In this document: positions 14,366-24,501 of the stretch, piece by piece
Layout of the letters: each line of letters begins with the position of its first letter
Numbering within the stretch: position 1 is the first letter of the stretch
Assembly (NCBI RefSeq): GCF_001720585.1
Contig: NZ_MABH01000160.1
Location: 1 to 34,223 of the forward strand
Origin: Cereibacter johrii
GTDB taxonomy: Bacteria > Pseudomonadota > Alphaproteobacteria > Rhodobacterales > Rhodobacteraceae
Length of the DNA stretch: 34,223 nucleotides
Reading direction: 5' to 3'
Made by a program: the position numbers and the translations under genes
Notes under the pieces: generated by a model
Seen by the model: only the letters and a program-made list of their open reading frames with translations
What the model was told of the DNA's origin: nothing
The model's database searches: none

Positions 14366-16165
14366 TCAGTGGTTGTTGCGCGCGAGCGCCTTGCGGGCGA
14401 GATCGTGGAACCCGTCCGCGCCGTCAAGCACCATGCCCTGCGCAAGCTGCCCCGTCAGGTCGCGGAAGATCGCCTGCCAAGGGGTCTGGCTGGGCGGCAT
14501 CGCATAGCCGCCGGCCTCGGCCAGGGCTGTCCTGCGGGCCTCCAGCTCCTCGTCCGGCAGCAGCACATCGACCCGGCCGCGGCGCAGGTCGACGCGGATC
14601 CGGTCGCCGTTGCGCAGAAGCGCGAGGCCTCCCCCCGCCGCGGCTTCGGGCGAGGCGTTGAGGATCGAGGGCGAGCCCGAGGTCCCCGACTGGCGGCCGT
14701 CGCCGATGCAGGGCACGGCCGGGATGCCGCGCTTGAGGAGATAGGCGGGCGGGCGCATGTTCACCACCTCGGCCGCGCCCGGATAGCCCAGAGGCCCCGC
14801 GCCGCGCATCACGAGCACCGCATCCTCGCCCATCCCCAGCGCCGGATCGTCGATCACGGCATGGAAATGCTCGGGTCCGTCGAAGACGAAGACCGTGCCC
14901 TCGAACGCCTCGGGGTCGTCAGGATCGGAGAGGTAGCGGGCGCGGAAGTCGGGCGAGATCACGCTCGTCTTCATGATCGCGCTGTCGAAGAGATTGCCCG
15001 ACAGGTTGATGAAGCCCGCCTCGTCCTTCAGCGGTTCGACCACCGGGCGGATCACGTCGGTCTCGAGGCTGCGCATGGCGCCCGCTGAGAGGGGGGTGCC
15101 GAAGACGGTGGGCGCCTCGGGATGGGGCAGCAGATCCGCAGCCATCAGTTCGCCCAGCACGGCCGGCACGCCGCCCGCGCGGTAGAAATCCTCGCCGAGA
15201 TAGGTGCCCGCGGGCTGGAGATTGACGAGAAGCGGCACCGCATGGCCGAGCCTCTGCCAGTCGTCGTTGTCGAGCGCCACGCCGGCATGACGTGCCACGG
15301 CGTTGAGGTGGATGGGCGCGTTGGTCGAGCCGCCGAGGGCCGAGCAGGCCACGACGGCATTCTCGAAGGCCTCCCGCGTCAGGATGTCGGAGGGGCGCAG
15401 ATCCTCCCACACCATCTCGACGATGCGCCGGCCGGTCGCGTGCCCCATCTGCCCGCGCTCGCGGTAGGGGGCGGGGATGGCGGCGGAACCGGGCAGCTGC
15501 ATGCCGAGCACCTCGGCCAGACTGTTCATGGTCGAGGCCGTGCCCATCGTGTTGCAATAGCCGACCGAGGGGGCCGAGGAGGCCACGAGCTCGTAGAAGC
15601 CCTCCTCGTCGATCTCGCCCCGCGCCAGAAGCTCGCGCGCGCGCCAGACCGCGGTGCCCGAGCCCGCGCGCTCGCCCCGGTGCCAGCCGTTCAGCATCGG
15701 GCCCACCGAATAGGCGATGGCGGGGATGTTCACCGTCGCCGCCGCCATCAGCAGCGCGGGCGTGGTCTTGTCGCAGCCGATGGTCAGCACCACCCCGTCG
15801 ATCGGATAGCCGTGCAGCGCCTCGACGAGGCCGAGATAGGCGAGGTTGCGGTCGAGGCTCGCCGTCGGGCGCTTGCCCGTCTCCTGGATCGGATGGACCG
15901 GGATCTCCATCGGGATGCCGCCCGCCGCCGTGATGCCGTCGCGCACCCGCTTGGCCAGTTCCACATGGTGGCGGTTGCAGGGCGACAGGTCGCTGCCGGT
16001 CTGGGCGATGCCGATGATCGGTTTGCCGCCCTGAAGCTCGGCCCGGGTCAGGCCGTAGTTCAGATAGCGCTCGAGATAGAGCGCCGTCATCTCCGGATCG
16101 TCGGGATTGTTGAACCAGAGCCGCGAGCGCAGCTGGTCGGGGGTGATCCGGGGACGTTGGGTCAT
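14366..16165 (-). CDS. IlvD/EDD-family sugar-acid dehydratase (xylonate/arabinonate dehydratase-like)
   Basis: 599 residues. The family removes water from dihydroxy acids using an iron-sulfur cluster and Mg2+. Its pentonate/hexonate branch makes 2-keto-3-deoxy sugar acids. Seen: the three cluster-region cysteines Cys63 (GSDLSPCN), Cys131 (TIGCDKTTP, with Asp132 and Lys133) and Cys204 ([19 protein letters not shown]), the [16 protein letters not shown] segment and [12 protein letters not shown], and [20 protein letters not shown] near the C-terminus. Length and sequence resemble XylD-type enzymes more than IlvD (branched-chain synthesis) or Edd. Spacing to dctM is 67 nt and to the regulator 94 nt. 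The ATG at 16165 lacks a clear ribosome-binding site. The product would need a kinase or dehydratase to continue; DgoK/DgoA may serve if the substrate is a hexonate. Confidence 0.88.
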   Translation of the reverse strand: MTQRPRITPDQLRSRLWFNNPDDPEMTALYLERYLNYGLTRAELQGGKPIIGIAQTGSDLSPCNRHHVELAKRVRDGITAAGGIPMEIPVHPIQETGKRPTASLDRNLAYLGLVEALHGYPIDGVVLTIGCDKTTPALLMAAATVNIPAIAYSVGPMLNGWHRGERAGSGTAVWRARELLARGEIDEEGFYELVASSAPSVGYCNTMGTASTMNSLAEVLGMQLPGSAAIPAPYRERGQMGHATGRRIVEMVWEDLRPSDILTREAFENAVVACSALGGSTNAPIHLNAVARHAGVALDNDDWQRLGHAVPLLVNLQPAGTYLGEDFYRAGGVPAVLGELMAADLLPHPEAPTVFGTPLSAGAMRSLETDVIRPVVEPLKDEAGFINLSGNLFDSAIMKTSVISPDFRARYLSDPDDPEAFEGTVFVFDGPEHFHAVIDDPALGMGEDAVLVMRGAGPLGYPGAAEVVNMRPPAYLLKRGIPAVPCIGDGRQSGTSGSPSILNASPEAAAGGGLALLRNGDRIRVDLRRGRVDVLLPDEELEARRTALAEAGGYAMPPSQTPWQAIFRDLTGQLAQGMVLDGADGFHDLARKALARNNH

Positions 16166-16232
16166 GGGGAGGTCTCTGTGGATGGGCCGCGGAAGGGTCG
16201 GGCGGGGCGTGTGTGCCCCGCCCGCGCCCGGG

Positions 16233-17549
16233 TCAGTAGATGGCGATGCCGGGGAAGAGGATCATCACGGCGAGGGCGAGGATCTGCAGCCCGATGAACG
16301 GCAGGAGCGCCTTGAAGATGTCGCCGAGCGAGATGTCGGGCGGGGCCACGGACTTCAGGTAGAAGGCGGCCGGGCCGAAGGGCGGCGACAGGAAGCTCAC
16401 CTGCATGTTCATGCAGAAGAGCACGCCGAACCAGACCGGATCGAGCCCGAGCGACTTCACGATGGGCACGAAGATCGGCATGGTCAGAAGCGCGATCCCC
16501 ACCCAGTCGAGGAAGGCCCCGAGCACGAAGAGGATAGCCATCATCAGCAGGATGATCACCGTCGGATTGTCCGACACGCCGGTGATGAGGCCCGAGACGA
16601 AGCTGATGCCGCCCATCAGGTTGTAGACGCCCACGAGCGCGGTGGCGCCGATGCCGATCCAGACGATCATGCCCACGGTGGCCAGCGTCTGCATCGCGCT
16701 GTCGCGCAGGAAGGCCCAGCTGAACTCGCCCCGGATCAGCGCCGAGAGCGCAACACCCCCCACGCCCACGGCCGAGGCTTCGGTCACCGAGGCGATGCCG
16801 CCGTAGATCGAGCCCAGCACGAAGACCACCACCATGATCGGCAGGATCAGGCCCTTGAGGAGGCGCAGCTTCTCGGCCGTGGGGATCGTCTCGACCACCG
16901 GCGGCGGCGCCACGCCCGGCTTGAAGTAGGACATGACGAGCACATAGACGACATAGAAGCCCGCCAGCATGACGCCCGGGATGAAGGCTGCCGAGAACAG
17001 CGACCCGATCGAGACGTTGGCGGTCAGCCCGTACATGATGAGCACGATCGAGGGCGGGATCATGGCGCCGAGCGAGCCGCCCGCGCAAACCACGCCGATG
17101 GCGAGGTTCTTGTCGTAGCCGAGCCGCAGCATCTGCGGCAGCGCCAGAAGGCCCAGCAGCACGATCTCGCCGCCGATGATGCCCGACATGGCCGCGAGGA
17201 TCACCGAGACGAAGATCGTCTGGACCGCGACACCGCCGCGGATCCGTCCGCCGATCAGCTTCATCGCGTCGAACAGGTCGCGCGCGACGCCGGAGCGGTC
17301 AAGCATCGCCGCCATCAGCACGAACATCGGCACCGAGACGAAGATGAAGTTGTTGACGAAGGTGTAGATGCGGCTGGTGATGAGGCCCACGGCCATCGGC
17401 CCGTATCCCACGAGGGCGAAGATCAGCGCGACAAGCAGGGTCACGAAGGCCAGCGGCATGCCGGTCAGCAGCAGCACGACCATCGTGCCGAACATGATCA
17501 GCGTCGAGGGGCCGATGCCGAGGGCGGCAAGATCGACGAGCGCGTTCAT
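16233..17549 (-). CDS. TRAP transporter large permease (DctM type)
   Basis: 438 residues, about 12 hydrophobic segments, the normal size of DctM. It is the Na+-coupled carrier subunit of a tripartite periplasmic importer in the inner membrane. Seen: [18 protein letters not shown] near the N-terminus, [32 protein letters not shown] (typical DctM IPPS loop), [17 protein letters not shown] (the E-A-G/S half-repeat), [18 protein letters not shown], and [15 protein letters not shown]. The start overlaps the dctQ stop by 4 nt (ATGA). The neighbours (sugar-acid enzymes on both sides in the same operon) indicate an aldonate as the cargo. Confidence 0.94.
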   Translation of the reverse strand: MNALVDLAALGIGPSTLIMFGTMVVLLLTGMPLAFVTLLVALIFALVGYGPMAVGLITSRIYTFVNNFIFVSVPMFVLMAAMLDRSGVARDLFDAMKLIGGRIRGGVAVQTIFVSVILAAMSGIIGGEIVLLGLLALPQMLRLGYDKNLAIGVVCAGGSLGAMIPPSIVLIMYGLTANVSIGSLFSAAFIPGVMLAGFYVVYVLVMSYFKPGVAPPPVVETIPTAEKLRLLKGLILPIMVVVFVLGSIYGGIASVTEASAVGVGGVALSALIRGEFSWAFLRDSAMQTLATVGMIVWIGIGATALVGVYNLMGGISFVSGLITGVSDNPTVIILLMMAILFVLGAFLDWVGIALLTMPIFVPIVKSLGLDPVWFGVLFCMNMQVSFLSPPFGPAAFYLKSVAPPDISLGDIFKALLPFIGLQILALAVMILFPGIAIY

Positions 17550-18142
17550 GACTTGTCCCCGGTGCGGTGGGAGCCGGACCGGCGGAGCTGGTTCCAGGCG
17601 AAGAGGGCGAATTGCACGGTCATCACGATCATGACCACGAAGAGGAAGATCTTGGTCCAGGCGGGGATCGCCGGGTTCCAGGCGCTGCCGGAGCGTTCCA
17701 GCCGGATCTCGCCCGAGGGGGCCCAGACCGACTTGGCCACCATCAGCCAGGCGGCCCAGGCGAAGAAGCCCGAGGCGACCATGCTGGCGGTCGAGATGAA
17801 GACATCGAGCCAGCGGCGCGCCGGAGCGGGCATCAGGTCATAGAGCAGCACCACCCGGATGTGGCTGTCGCGCGAGGCGCAATAGAGCCCGCCGAAGAGG
17901 AAGGCGAGCGCGCAGAGGAAGGTCGAGGCCTCGTGCGCCCAGATCGTCGGGCGGTTGAGGACATAGCGCAGGAACACCTCCATCAGCAGCATCAGCGCGG
18001 CGATCACGATGCCGGCGGCGAAGAGGAATCCGAGGCGTTCGACGAGCCGGCCCACGACGCCCGCCTCCTGCGGGACGCCGAGCGGGGTCTCGACGGGCAG
18101 CTCCTGGACATGGTGTCCGGTCTGGTCTTGGGGATGTGTCAT
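17546..18142 (-). CDS. TRAP transporter small permease (DctQ type)
   Basis: 198 residues. Four hydrophobic segments are expected (about 40-60, 75-95, 120-140, 160-185), with VFLRYVLNRPTIWAHEASTF as the conserved DctQ block (R-Y-x-x-N, W-x-x-E) and GLYCASRDSHIRVVLLYDLM following. The N-terminal 30 residues are polar and cytoplasmic. The start at 18142 has GGGAGA upstream; the gene overlaps dctM by 4 nt and lies 97 nt behind the binding-protein gene. Confidence 0.92.
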   Translation of the reverse strand: MTHPQDQTGHHVQELPVETPLGVPQEAGVVGRLVERLGFLFAAGIVIAALMLLMEVFLRYVLNRPTIWAHEASTFLCALAFLFGGLYCASRDSHIRVVLLYDLMPAPARRWLDVFISTASMVASGFFAWAAWLMVAKSVWAPSGEIRLERSGSAWNPAIPAWTKIFLFVVMIVMTVQFALFAWNQLRRSGSHRTGDKS

Positions 18143-18239
18143 GGGGGTCTCCCGAGCCTTGAGCGCGACCGGAGGGCATCCCCGATCGCAGGCGTCACCG
18201 GTCCGGCCGGCGCGGGATCCGCGCCGGCCGGGCGCCGTC

Positions 18240-19262
18240 TCACTCGGCCATCAGGCCCTTGTCCGTCAGATGGGCCACGAGCGTGTCATAGACCTTCTGC
18301 GCCATCTCGGACTGGCTGGCGACCTTCTCCCACTCGCCGCGGGCGATGCCCCGGAACTTGGCGCGTTCCTCGTCCGACCAGTCGTGGACCGTGATCTTGC
18401 CGCCGGCCTTGGCGGCCTCGACGGCCTCGAGATCGCGCTGGTGCAGCGTGTCGATCTGGGTCTGCTGGAAGATCTTCTGCGCCTCGGTGATCTTGGCCTG
18501 CAGCTCGGGCGTCAGCGCGTCCCACTTCTGCTTGTTCATCGACACTTCGACGAGCGGCAGCGAGTGGAAGCCCGGATAGACCGGATGCGGCGCGATATCG
18601 TTCATCCCGGTGTCCTGGTTGACCGAGAAGACCGAATAATCGGCCGCGTCGATCACGCCCTTGTCGAGCGAGGTATAGACCTCGGACGAGGGCAGGTTGA
18701 CCGGGTTCGCGCCCGCGGCGGCGAAGACGTTGGCGATCAGCCCCTCGGGCGAGCGGACCTTCACGCCCTTCAGATCCTCCACCGTGTCGAGCGGCACCTT
18801 CGAGACGAAAGCCTCGAGGCCCGGGGTCGAGACGCCGATGAACTGGAGCCCGTAGGGGTTGATGAGCTCGTTCATCAGCTCCTTGCCGCCGCCGTTCTCG
18901 ACGAAATCGATCATCTGCGCCGGGTCCGCCCAGGCGCCGACCGGGTTCGCGATCAGGCCGAAGGCCGGGTCGCGGCCGGCGAAATAGGAGGTGTCGGTGA
19001 TATGGCCGTCGATCAGCCCGGCCTGGATCGCGTCGGGCGTCTCCTTGTAGTCGACGATGGTGCCGACCGGCATGAGCTCGATCGTGACCTCGCCGTTGGT
19101 CAGCTCCTTCACCTTGTCGGCGAAGACATGCTGCAGCTCGAAGTTCGGGTTGCCCGCCGGGTCCGAGGACTGGAAGCGGAAATGGTGCTCCTGCGCCATT
19201 GCGGCCGAGCCGGCGGCGAGGGCTGCAACCAGCGCGACGGCGGTTGAAGTCAGGTAATTCAT
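18240..19262 (-). CDS. TRAP transporter periplasmic solute-binding protein (DctP type)
   Basis: 340 residues. Signal peptide MNYLTSTAVALVAALAAGSA with cleavage expected after AMA (about residue 22). Seen: HHFRFQSSDPAGNPNF, FADKVKELTNGEVTIELMPV, and LKGVKVRSPEGLIANVFAAA with the conserved ligand-binding Arg, then GANPVNLPSSEVYTSLDKG, all standard for DctP. GGGAGGAG lies upstream of the ATG at 19262. The gene is 49 nt behind the IdnD-type dehydrogenase gene in the same operon. A sugar acid such as galactonate, idonate or a pentonate is the likely ligand by context. Confidence 0.93.
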   Translation of the reverse strand: MNYLTSTAVALVAALAAGSAAMAQEHHFRFQSSDPAGNPNFELQHVFADKVKELTNGEVTIELMPVGTIVDYKETPDAIQAGLIDGHITDTSYFAGRDPAFGLIANPVGAWADPAQMIDFVENGGGKELMNELINPYGLQFIGVSTPGLEAFVSKVPLDTVEDLKGVKVRSPEGLIANVFAAAGANPVNLPSSEVYTSLDKGVIDAADYSVFSVNQDTGMNDIAPHPVYPGFHSLPLVEVSMNKQKWDALTPELQAKITEAQKIFQQTQIDTLHQRDLEAVEAAKAGGKITVHDWSDEERAKFRGIARGEWEKVASQSEMAQKVYDTLVAHLTDKGLMAE

Positions 19263-19311
19263 CAGGTCTCCTCCCTTTCTGAATGCTCTTCTGAGCTGTG
19301 GCCCGTCCCCG

Positions 19312-20355
19312 TCACGGGGGCGGGAAAGCGATCTGCACCTTCATCGCCCGGCTCTTGTCCGAGGCAAGCGCGAAGGCGTCCGCGGCCTCTGCCACGGGCA
19401 GCACCCGGGTGAGCAGCGGCGACACATCGATGCGGCCCGACGCGATGGCCCGGGCGGCGGTGGCGAACTCCGCGTCGAAGCGGAAGCTGCCCTGCAGGCG
19501 GATCTCGCGGGCGACGAGCGCGGTCACGGGCAGCGGGACCTCGGGGCCGAGGCCCACGGCGACCAGAAGGCCCTGCGGGCGCAGCACCCGGAGGGCCGCC
19601 AGAAGCGCGGGCGGGGCGCCCGAACATTCGAACACCACGTCGATCCGGCCCTTGCCTTCCGCGAACGGATCGAGCGCCTCGGGCTCGGCCGCAAGGTCGA
19701 GCACCCTGTCCGCGCCCACCGCGCGGGCGGCCGCGAGCACGGGCGCCGCGATGTCGGAGGCCACGATCTCCTCGGCCCCGGCCGCGCGGGCGGCGAGGAT
19801 GGTCAGGCAGCCGATCGGGCCGCAGCCCGACACCAGCACCCGCTTGCCGATCAGGCTGCCCGCGCCCGCCACGGCATGGAGGCAGACGGCCAGCGGCTCC
19901 GACATGGCGGCGAGCGCGAGATCGGTCTCCGCGGGCAGGCGCACGGCCTGCGCGGCGGGCAGCGTCACCGCCGCGCGAAAGAGGCCCTGCTCGTGCGGAA
20001 AGCGCATGGCCGATCCGTTGAAGCGCATGTCGAGACAATGGTGCGCGAGGCCGCGCCGGCAATAGTCGCAGCTTCCGCAGGGCCGCGAGGGATTGACCGC
20101 CACGCGGTCGCCCTCGCAAAGATTGGTCACGCCCGCGCCGAGCGCCGTCACGATGCCCGAGACCTCGTGGCCGAGCGCCATCGGCTCGCGCAGCCGCACG
20201 GTGCCGAAGCCGCCGTGGTGATAGTAATGCAGATCCGAGCCGCAGATCCCGCCGTGGCTGACCGCGACGCGCACCTCGCCGGGGCCGGGATCGGCCGCCG
20301 CGGCGATCTCGTCGAGCCGCAGGTCGTGGGGGGCGTGGAGGACGAGCGCCTTCAT
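19312..20355 (-). CDS. Zinc-dependent dehydrogenase, L-idonate 5-dehydrogenase-like
   Basis: 347 residues, medium-chain dehydrogenase family. It probably oxidises a sugar-acid hydroxyl (idonate to 5-ketogluconate type) with NAD(P). Seen: catalytic zinc ligands Cys38 (GGICGSDLHYY) and His63-Glu64 (ALGHEVSG), structural zinc cysteines 93, 96, 99 and 107 (PCGSCDYCRRGLAHHC), LAAMSEPLAVCLHAV, and a Rossmann motif VSGCGPIGCLTIL. The GGICGSDLHYYHHGGFG segment is typical of the IdnD group. The ATG at 20355 overlaps the stop of the SDR gene by one base (TGATG). Coupling with a gluconate 5-dehydrogenase-like SDR reproduces the idnD-idnO pair for interconverting idonate, 5-ketogluconate and gluconate. 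Confidence 0.88.
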   Translation of the reverse strand: MKALVLHAPHDLRLDEIAAAADPGPGEVRVAVSHGGICGSDLHYYHHGGFGTVRLREPMALGHEVSGIVTALGAGVTNLCEGDRVAVNPSRPCGSCDYCRRGLAHHCLDMRFNGSAMRFPHEQGLFRAAVTLPAAQAVRLPAETDLALAAMSEPLAVCLHAVAGAGSLIGKRVLVSGCGPIGCLTILAARAAGAEEIVASDIAAPVLAAARAVGADRVLDLAAEPEALDPFAEGKGRIDVVFECSGAPPALLAALRVLRPQGLLVAVGLGPEVPLPVTALVAREIRLQGSFRFDAEFATAARAIASGRIDVSPLLTRVLPVAEAADAFALASDKSRAMKVQIAFPPP

Positions 20356-21122
20356 CACAGCACCGAGATCATGCCGCCGTCGGCATAGATGATCTGGCCC
20401 GAGACATAGTTCGAGGCGTCGGACGCGAGATAGATCGCGGTGCCGGCCAGCTCCTCGGGCAGACCCCAGCGGCGCATCGGCGTGCGGGCCTTGACCCAGC
20501 CGTCGAACTCGGGATTGGCCAGCAGCGCCTCGTTCATGTCGGTGACCATGTAGCCCGGGCCGATGGCGTTCGACTGGATGCCCTTCTCGCCCCATTCGGC
20601 CGCCATGGCCTTGGTCAGCATCTTGATGCCGCCCTTGGCCACCGTATAGGGCGCGACCGTCGCGCGGGCGAGCTCGGAGGTCAGCGAGCCGATGTTGATG
20701 ATCTTGCCGCGGCCGCGCGCGGCCATGCGCCGCGCCGCCTCGCGCCCGATCACGAAAGAGGCGGTCAGGTTGATGTCGATCACCCGCTGCCAGTCGGCGG
20801 TGTCGAGCTCGAGCATCGGCTTGCGGAACTGGATGCCCGCATTGTTCATCAGGATGTCGACCTCGATGCCCTCGGCGTCGAGCCTTTCGAAGGCGGCCTT
20901 GATCGCGGCCTCGTCCGCCACGTCGAAGGCGGCGGTCAGCACGTCGAAGCCTTCGGCCCGCATCTCGGCCGCGGCCTCCTCCAGCCGCGCCGCATTGACG
21001 CCGTTCAGGATCACCCGCGCGCCGGCGCCGGCCAGGCCTTCGGCGAAGGCGCGGCCCAGCCCGCGCGAGGAGCCGGTGATGAGCGCCGTGCGCCCGGTCA
21101 GATCGAAGAGTTTCAGCGACAT
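20355..21122 (-). CDS. SDR-family oxidoreductase, gluconate 5-dehydrogenase-like (IdnO/Gno)
   Basis: 255 residues, classical short-chain dehydrogenase. Seen: cofactor motif TGSSRGLG (16-23), NNAG (93-96), catalytic Ser in NIGSLTS (144-149), Tyr159 and Lys163 in APYTVAKGG, AIGPGYMVTDM, and the C-terminal YVSGQIIYADGGM. FDLTGRTALITGSSRGLGRA and FRKPMLELDTADWQRVIDIN match the Ga5DH group, which reduces 5-ketogluconate to gluconate. The start codon directly abuts the upstream dehydratase stop (TGAATG) and the gene overlaps the IdnD-type gene by one base, so three genes in a row are tightly coupled. Confidence 0.88.
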   Translation of the reverse strand: MSLKLFDLTGRTALITGSSRGLGRAFAEGLAGAGARVILNGVNAARLEEAAAEMRAEGFDVLTAAFDVADEAAIKAAFERLDAEGIEVDILMNNAGIQFRKPMLELDTADWQRVIDINLTASFVIGREAARRMAARGRGKIINIGSLTSELARATVAPYTVAKGGIKMLTKAMAAEWGEKGIQSNAIGPGYMVTDMNEALLANPEFDGWVKARTPMRRWGLPEELAGTAIYLASDASNYVSGQIIYADGGMISVL

Positions 21123-22337
21123 TCAGGCGGCCTCGGACAGACGGTGGGAAAGGTCGGAACGGTCGAAGAACTGCGGCACGAGCTCGGTCCCGAGCCCGGG
21201 GCCTTCCATCGGATAGACAAAGCCGCCCTCGATCCGCGGCACTTCGGTGACCAGCTCGCGGTACCAGCCTTTGTAGAAGGCGCGCACCGATTCCTGGATC
21301 AGCGTGTTGGGCTGGCTGATCGACATGTGGATGGCTGCGGCAAAGCCCACCGGGCCGATGCAGTCATGCGGCGCGAAGGGGCGGTGGTAGGTGTCGGCCA
21401 TGGCCGCGATCTTGCGGCCCTCGGTCAGCCCGCCGGTCCAGCAGAGATCCGCCATCACCACATGGGTGGCATCCCGGTCGAGATACTCCTTGTAGGCAAA
21501 GCGCGAGCCCAGCGTCTCGGAGGCGCAGGTCCAGGTCGTGGTCGAGCGCGCGAACTCGGCCAGCGCCTGCGGCGAATTCATGCGGATCGCATCCTCGAAC
21601 CAGCGCGGCTGGTAGGGCTCGAGCGCCCGGGCGATGTCCATGGCGACCGGCAGGTTCCAGAGGCTGTGCATCTCGACCATGATCTCCATCCGGTCGCCCA
21701 CCGCCTTGCGGATCAGCTCGAAGGGACGGATCGCGGTCTTCATCTGCTCGGCCGTGATGAACATGCCCTTGTTCTCGATCGCCGCCGGATCGAAGGGCCA
21801 GATCTTCATGGCGGTGATGCCGTTCGAGAGCAGATCCTCGGCAAGCTCCCCCGCGCGGGTCATGAAGGCGTCGAGATCCTCGTGGGGCGAGGGCGCCTCG
21901 GCCCCTCCCGCGGCGAGGTTCCAGGTGTCGACCGGCTTGATCTTGTTCGTCCGCACATAGCGGGTGCCGGCGCAGGTGTTGTAGATCCGCATCCGGTCCC
22001 AGCTCTGGCCGCCGAGCATCATGTGCACGGGCTGGCCCGCCACCTTGCCGAAGATGTCCCACAGCGCGATATCCACCGCCGAGGCCGCGCGATATTCCAC
22101 CCCGGTCGAGGCCTGCGCATTGGGCAGCGACACCATCTCCTTGTGCAGGAGCTCGATGTTCAGCGGGTTCTGCCCCAGCAGGCGGACGGCGAGCGTATTG
22201 TGGATATGGGCCTCGCAGGCCTCGGCGCCGTAGAAGGTCTCGCCCAGCCCCGTGACGCCCGCGTCGGTCTCGACATGGACCCACAGAACGTTCGCGAATT
22301 CCTCGACCCGGTAGGTCCTGATCGCGGTGATCTTCAT
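21123..22337 (-). CDS. Enolase-superfamily (mandelate racemase subgroup) sugar-acid dehydratase
   Basis: 404 residues. N-terminal capping domain followed by a TIM barrel. Metal ligands by position: Glu222 (MVEMHSLWN), Glu248 (RWFEDAI) and Glu274 (CASETLG). Lys178 (AMKIWPF) and the His324-Asp297 pair (FAPHDCIGP, VMADLCWTGG) fit a mandelate-racemase-subgroup acid-sugar dehydratase. It is not DgoD, which lies next to it, and lacks the mannonate dehydratase signatures I know. Start at 22337: MKITAIRTYR preceded by GGAGGAGG; the frame runs on to 22391 without family similarity. Zero gap to the SDR gene. Likely substrate: another aldonate, possibly the epimer produced or consumed by the two dehydrogenases. 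Exact specificity is not readable. Confidence 0.85.
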   Translation of the reverse strand: MKITAIRTYRVEEFANVLWVHVETDAGVTGLGETFYGAEACEAHIHNTLAVRLLGQNPLNIELLHKEMVSLPNAQASTGVEYRAASAVDIALWDIFGKVAGQPVHMMLGGQSWDRMRIYNTCAGTRYVRTNKIKPVDTWNLAAGGAEAPSPHEDLDAFMTRAGELAEDLLSNGITAMKIWPFDPAAIENKGMFITAEQMKTAIRPFELIRKAVGDRMEIMVEMHSLWNLPVAMDIARALEPYQPRWFEDAIRMNSPQALAEFARSTTTWTCASETLGSRFAYKEYLDRDATHVVMADLCWTGGLTEGRKIAAMADTYHRPFAPHDCIGPVGFAAAIHMSISQPNTLIQESVRAFYKGWYRELVTEVPRIEGGFVYPMEGPGLGTELVPQFFDRSDLSHRLSEAA

Positions 22338-22542
22338 CCGTCCTCCTCCGGAACGGCCCCTCCGGCCGTCCATCCTCCCCGAAGCCCGCAACGCAGGCCT
22401 GTCTCCACCAGCGGGGGCACCTGGCCTCTGCCGGCAGTCTTCGTCTTCTAGGCCGTCACCCGACAGTCGCGCCGAGGCCGGTCAGCCCGTGCCTGAGGCC
22501 TCCGCACGTCGAACCCGCCGCCCGGTGCCGGGGGGTGCGGCC

Positions 22543-23691
<1,149 letters not shown>

Positions 23692-23743
23692 GATGGCGAC
23701 TTCCTCCGGCGAACCCGGACGGTCGCCTCCTCCTGCGCAAAAC

Positions 23744-23768
23744 TAATAGTATTAATTGCGATAGTAAA
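23744..23768. promoter_or_regulatory. Putative GntR-type operator of the dgoD operon
   Basis: TAATAGTATTA (23744-23754) is an 11-bp near-perfect odd palindrome, followed by GATAGTAAA (23760-23768); the cores are 16 bp apart in direct orientation. The elements lie in an AT-rich island immediately upstream of the dgoD leader. This is the best match to the motif shared with dgoK. Confidence 0.6.
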
Positions 23769-23784
23769 TAGCAGAATTTCGCAG

Positions 23785-23857
23785 GTGAGGAGGTGAGGAG
23801 GTGAGGAGGTGAGGAGGTGAGGAGGTGAGGAGGTGAGGAGAGTGAGGAGGTGAGGAG
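23785..23857. repeat. 8-bp tandem repeat GTGAGGAG, nine copies
   Basis: Seven perfect contiguous copies of GTGAGGAG (23785-23840), one inserted A at 23841, then two more (23842-23857). It lies about 17 bp beyond the dgoD operator on the side away from the gene. The purine-rich strand is the plus strand. Perfect short repeats like this can change copy number by slippage. Confidence 0.92.
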
Positions 23858-23980
23858 GCAAGCAGGCAAGCAGGTGGGCGGCCACGGGAGCGGTCGGCGG
23901 CGGCCGCGACGGTGTGGGTATGACAGCGCGCGCCCTCCGCATCCGGCACGGATGACGGACGGACATCGGTGTGCAGGAGG

Positions 23981-24166
23981 CCGGGACCTCCCGTTGGTTC
24001 TGGCGAGCGGGTGAAGGCCGGCATACGTCGGACGATCCGCGCGTGCGACGTCAGGCCGGCCGCTGCCTTGTCGCCCGGGACCTCCCGTTGGTTCTGACGA
24101 GCGGGTGAAGGCTGGCGTGCGTCGGACGATCCGCGCGTGCGACGTCAGACCGGCCGCCTTGTCGCC
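23981..24166. repeat. Two tandem copies of an about 92-bp direct repeat
   Basis: Copy 1 begins CCGGGACCTCCCGTTGG at 23981 and copy 2 at 24075, a 94-bp period. They differ by a few substitutions (for example CATACGTCGG versus CGTGCGTCGG) and a 3-nt indel near the end (CCGCTGCCTTG versus CCGCCTTG). A third copy starts at 24165 (GCCCGGGACC) but breaks off after about 8 bases. No coding sense was found. Confidence 0.85.
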
Positions 24167-24405
24167 CGGGACCACGGTCGCAGCGGTGCGGCCTTGCGAG
24201 GGGCTTGGTCGCACGAGACGGCCAGAGTTGCCCCGTCTCTGGGCAGATGGGCGCAGGATGTCGGTCCGGGCCTTCCCACCGGCGCTGTCGGGCGTCCGGG
24301 GTCTGGCGGTGTTGCGGGGAGAGAGAGGACCCAAGGGACTGTAAGGGGGCGGCATGAGCTTGGGCGTCGGACCGACTCAGAAGCCCGAACCGCTGCGCCG
24401 TTACC

Positions 24406-24488
24406 CACAGGGGTCGCCATGCCGCTTGCGGAGTGGCGCCACCGCTTCGGGATCCCCTGTGTCGGAGCGGCAGTGCCAGGTCCGCTCC
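24406..24488. other. Structured non-coding segment downstream of the secreted-protein gene
   Basis: CACAGGGG (24406-24413) pairs with CCCCTGTG (24454-24461), enclosing the perfect palindrome GTGGCGCCAC (24433-24442). A second stem, GGAGCGG (24464-24470) with CCGCTCC (24482-24488), lies 14 nt after the stop of the minus-strand gene ending at 24502. The second stem may act as a terminator although a T-tract is missing; the larger structure could belong to an RNA. Confidence 0.4.
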
Positions 24489-24501
24489 GGTTCTTCGGGC
24501 C

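Larger units (their letters stand above)
23692..24501. other. Non-coding, repeat-rich region upstream of dgoD
   Basis: About 810 bp without a convincing gene. From left to right: the dgoD leader and operators (23744-23768), an 8-bp tandem repeat (23785-23857), GCAAGCAGG repeats (23858-23874), two copies of a roughly 92-bp direct repeat (23981-24166), a GC-rich stretch with nothing recognisable (24170-24400), and a segment rich in inverted repeats (24406-24488). Open frames here are Arg/Pro/Ser-rich and span the repeats. Confidence 0.65.

Noticed and set aside
20221-20229. ATAGTAATG, another TAGTA-core match
   Set aside because: It lies inside the IdnD-type coding sequence (codons for His-Tyr-Tyr) and is a single copy in normal-GC surroundings, unlike the paired AT-rich intergenic sites.
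23785-23874. Short regular repeats that could suggest a CRISPR array
   Set aside because: Units are 8 bp and directly contiguous with no unique spacers; no cas genes are present.
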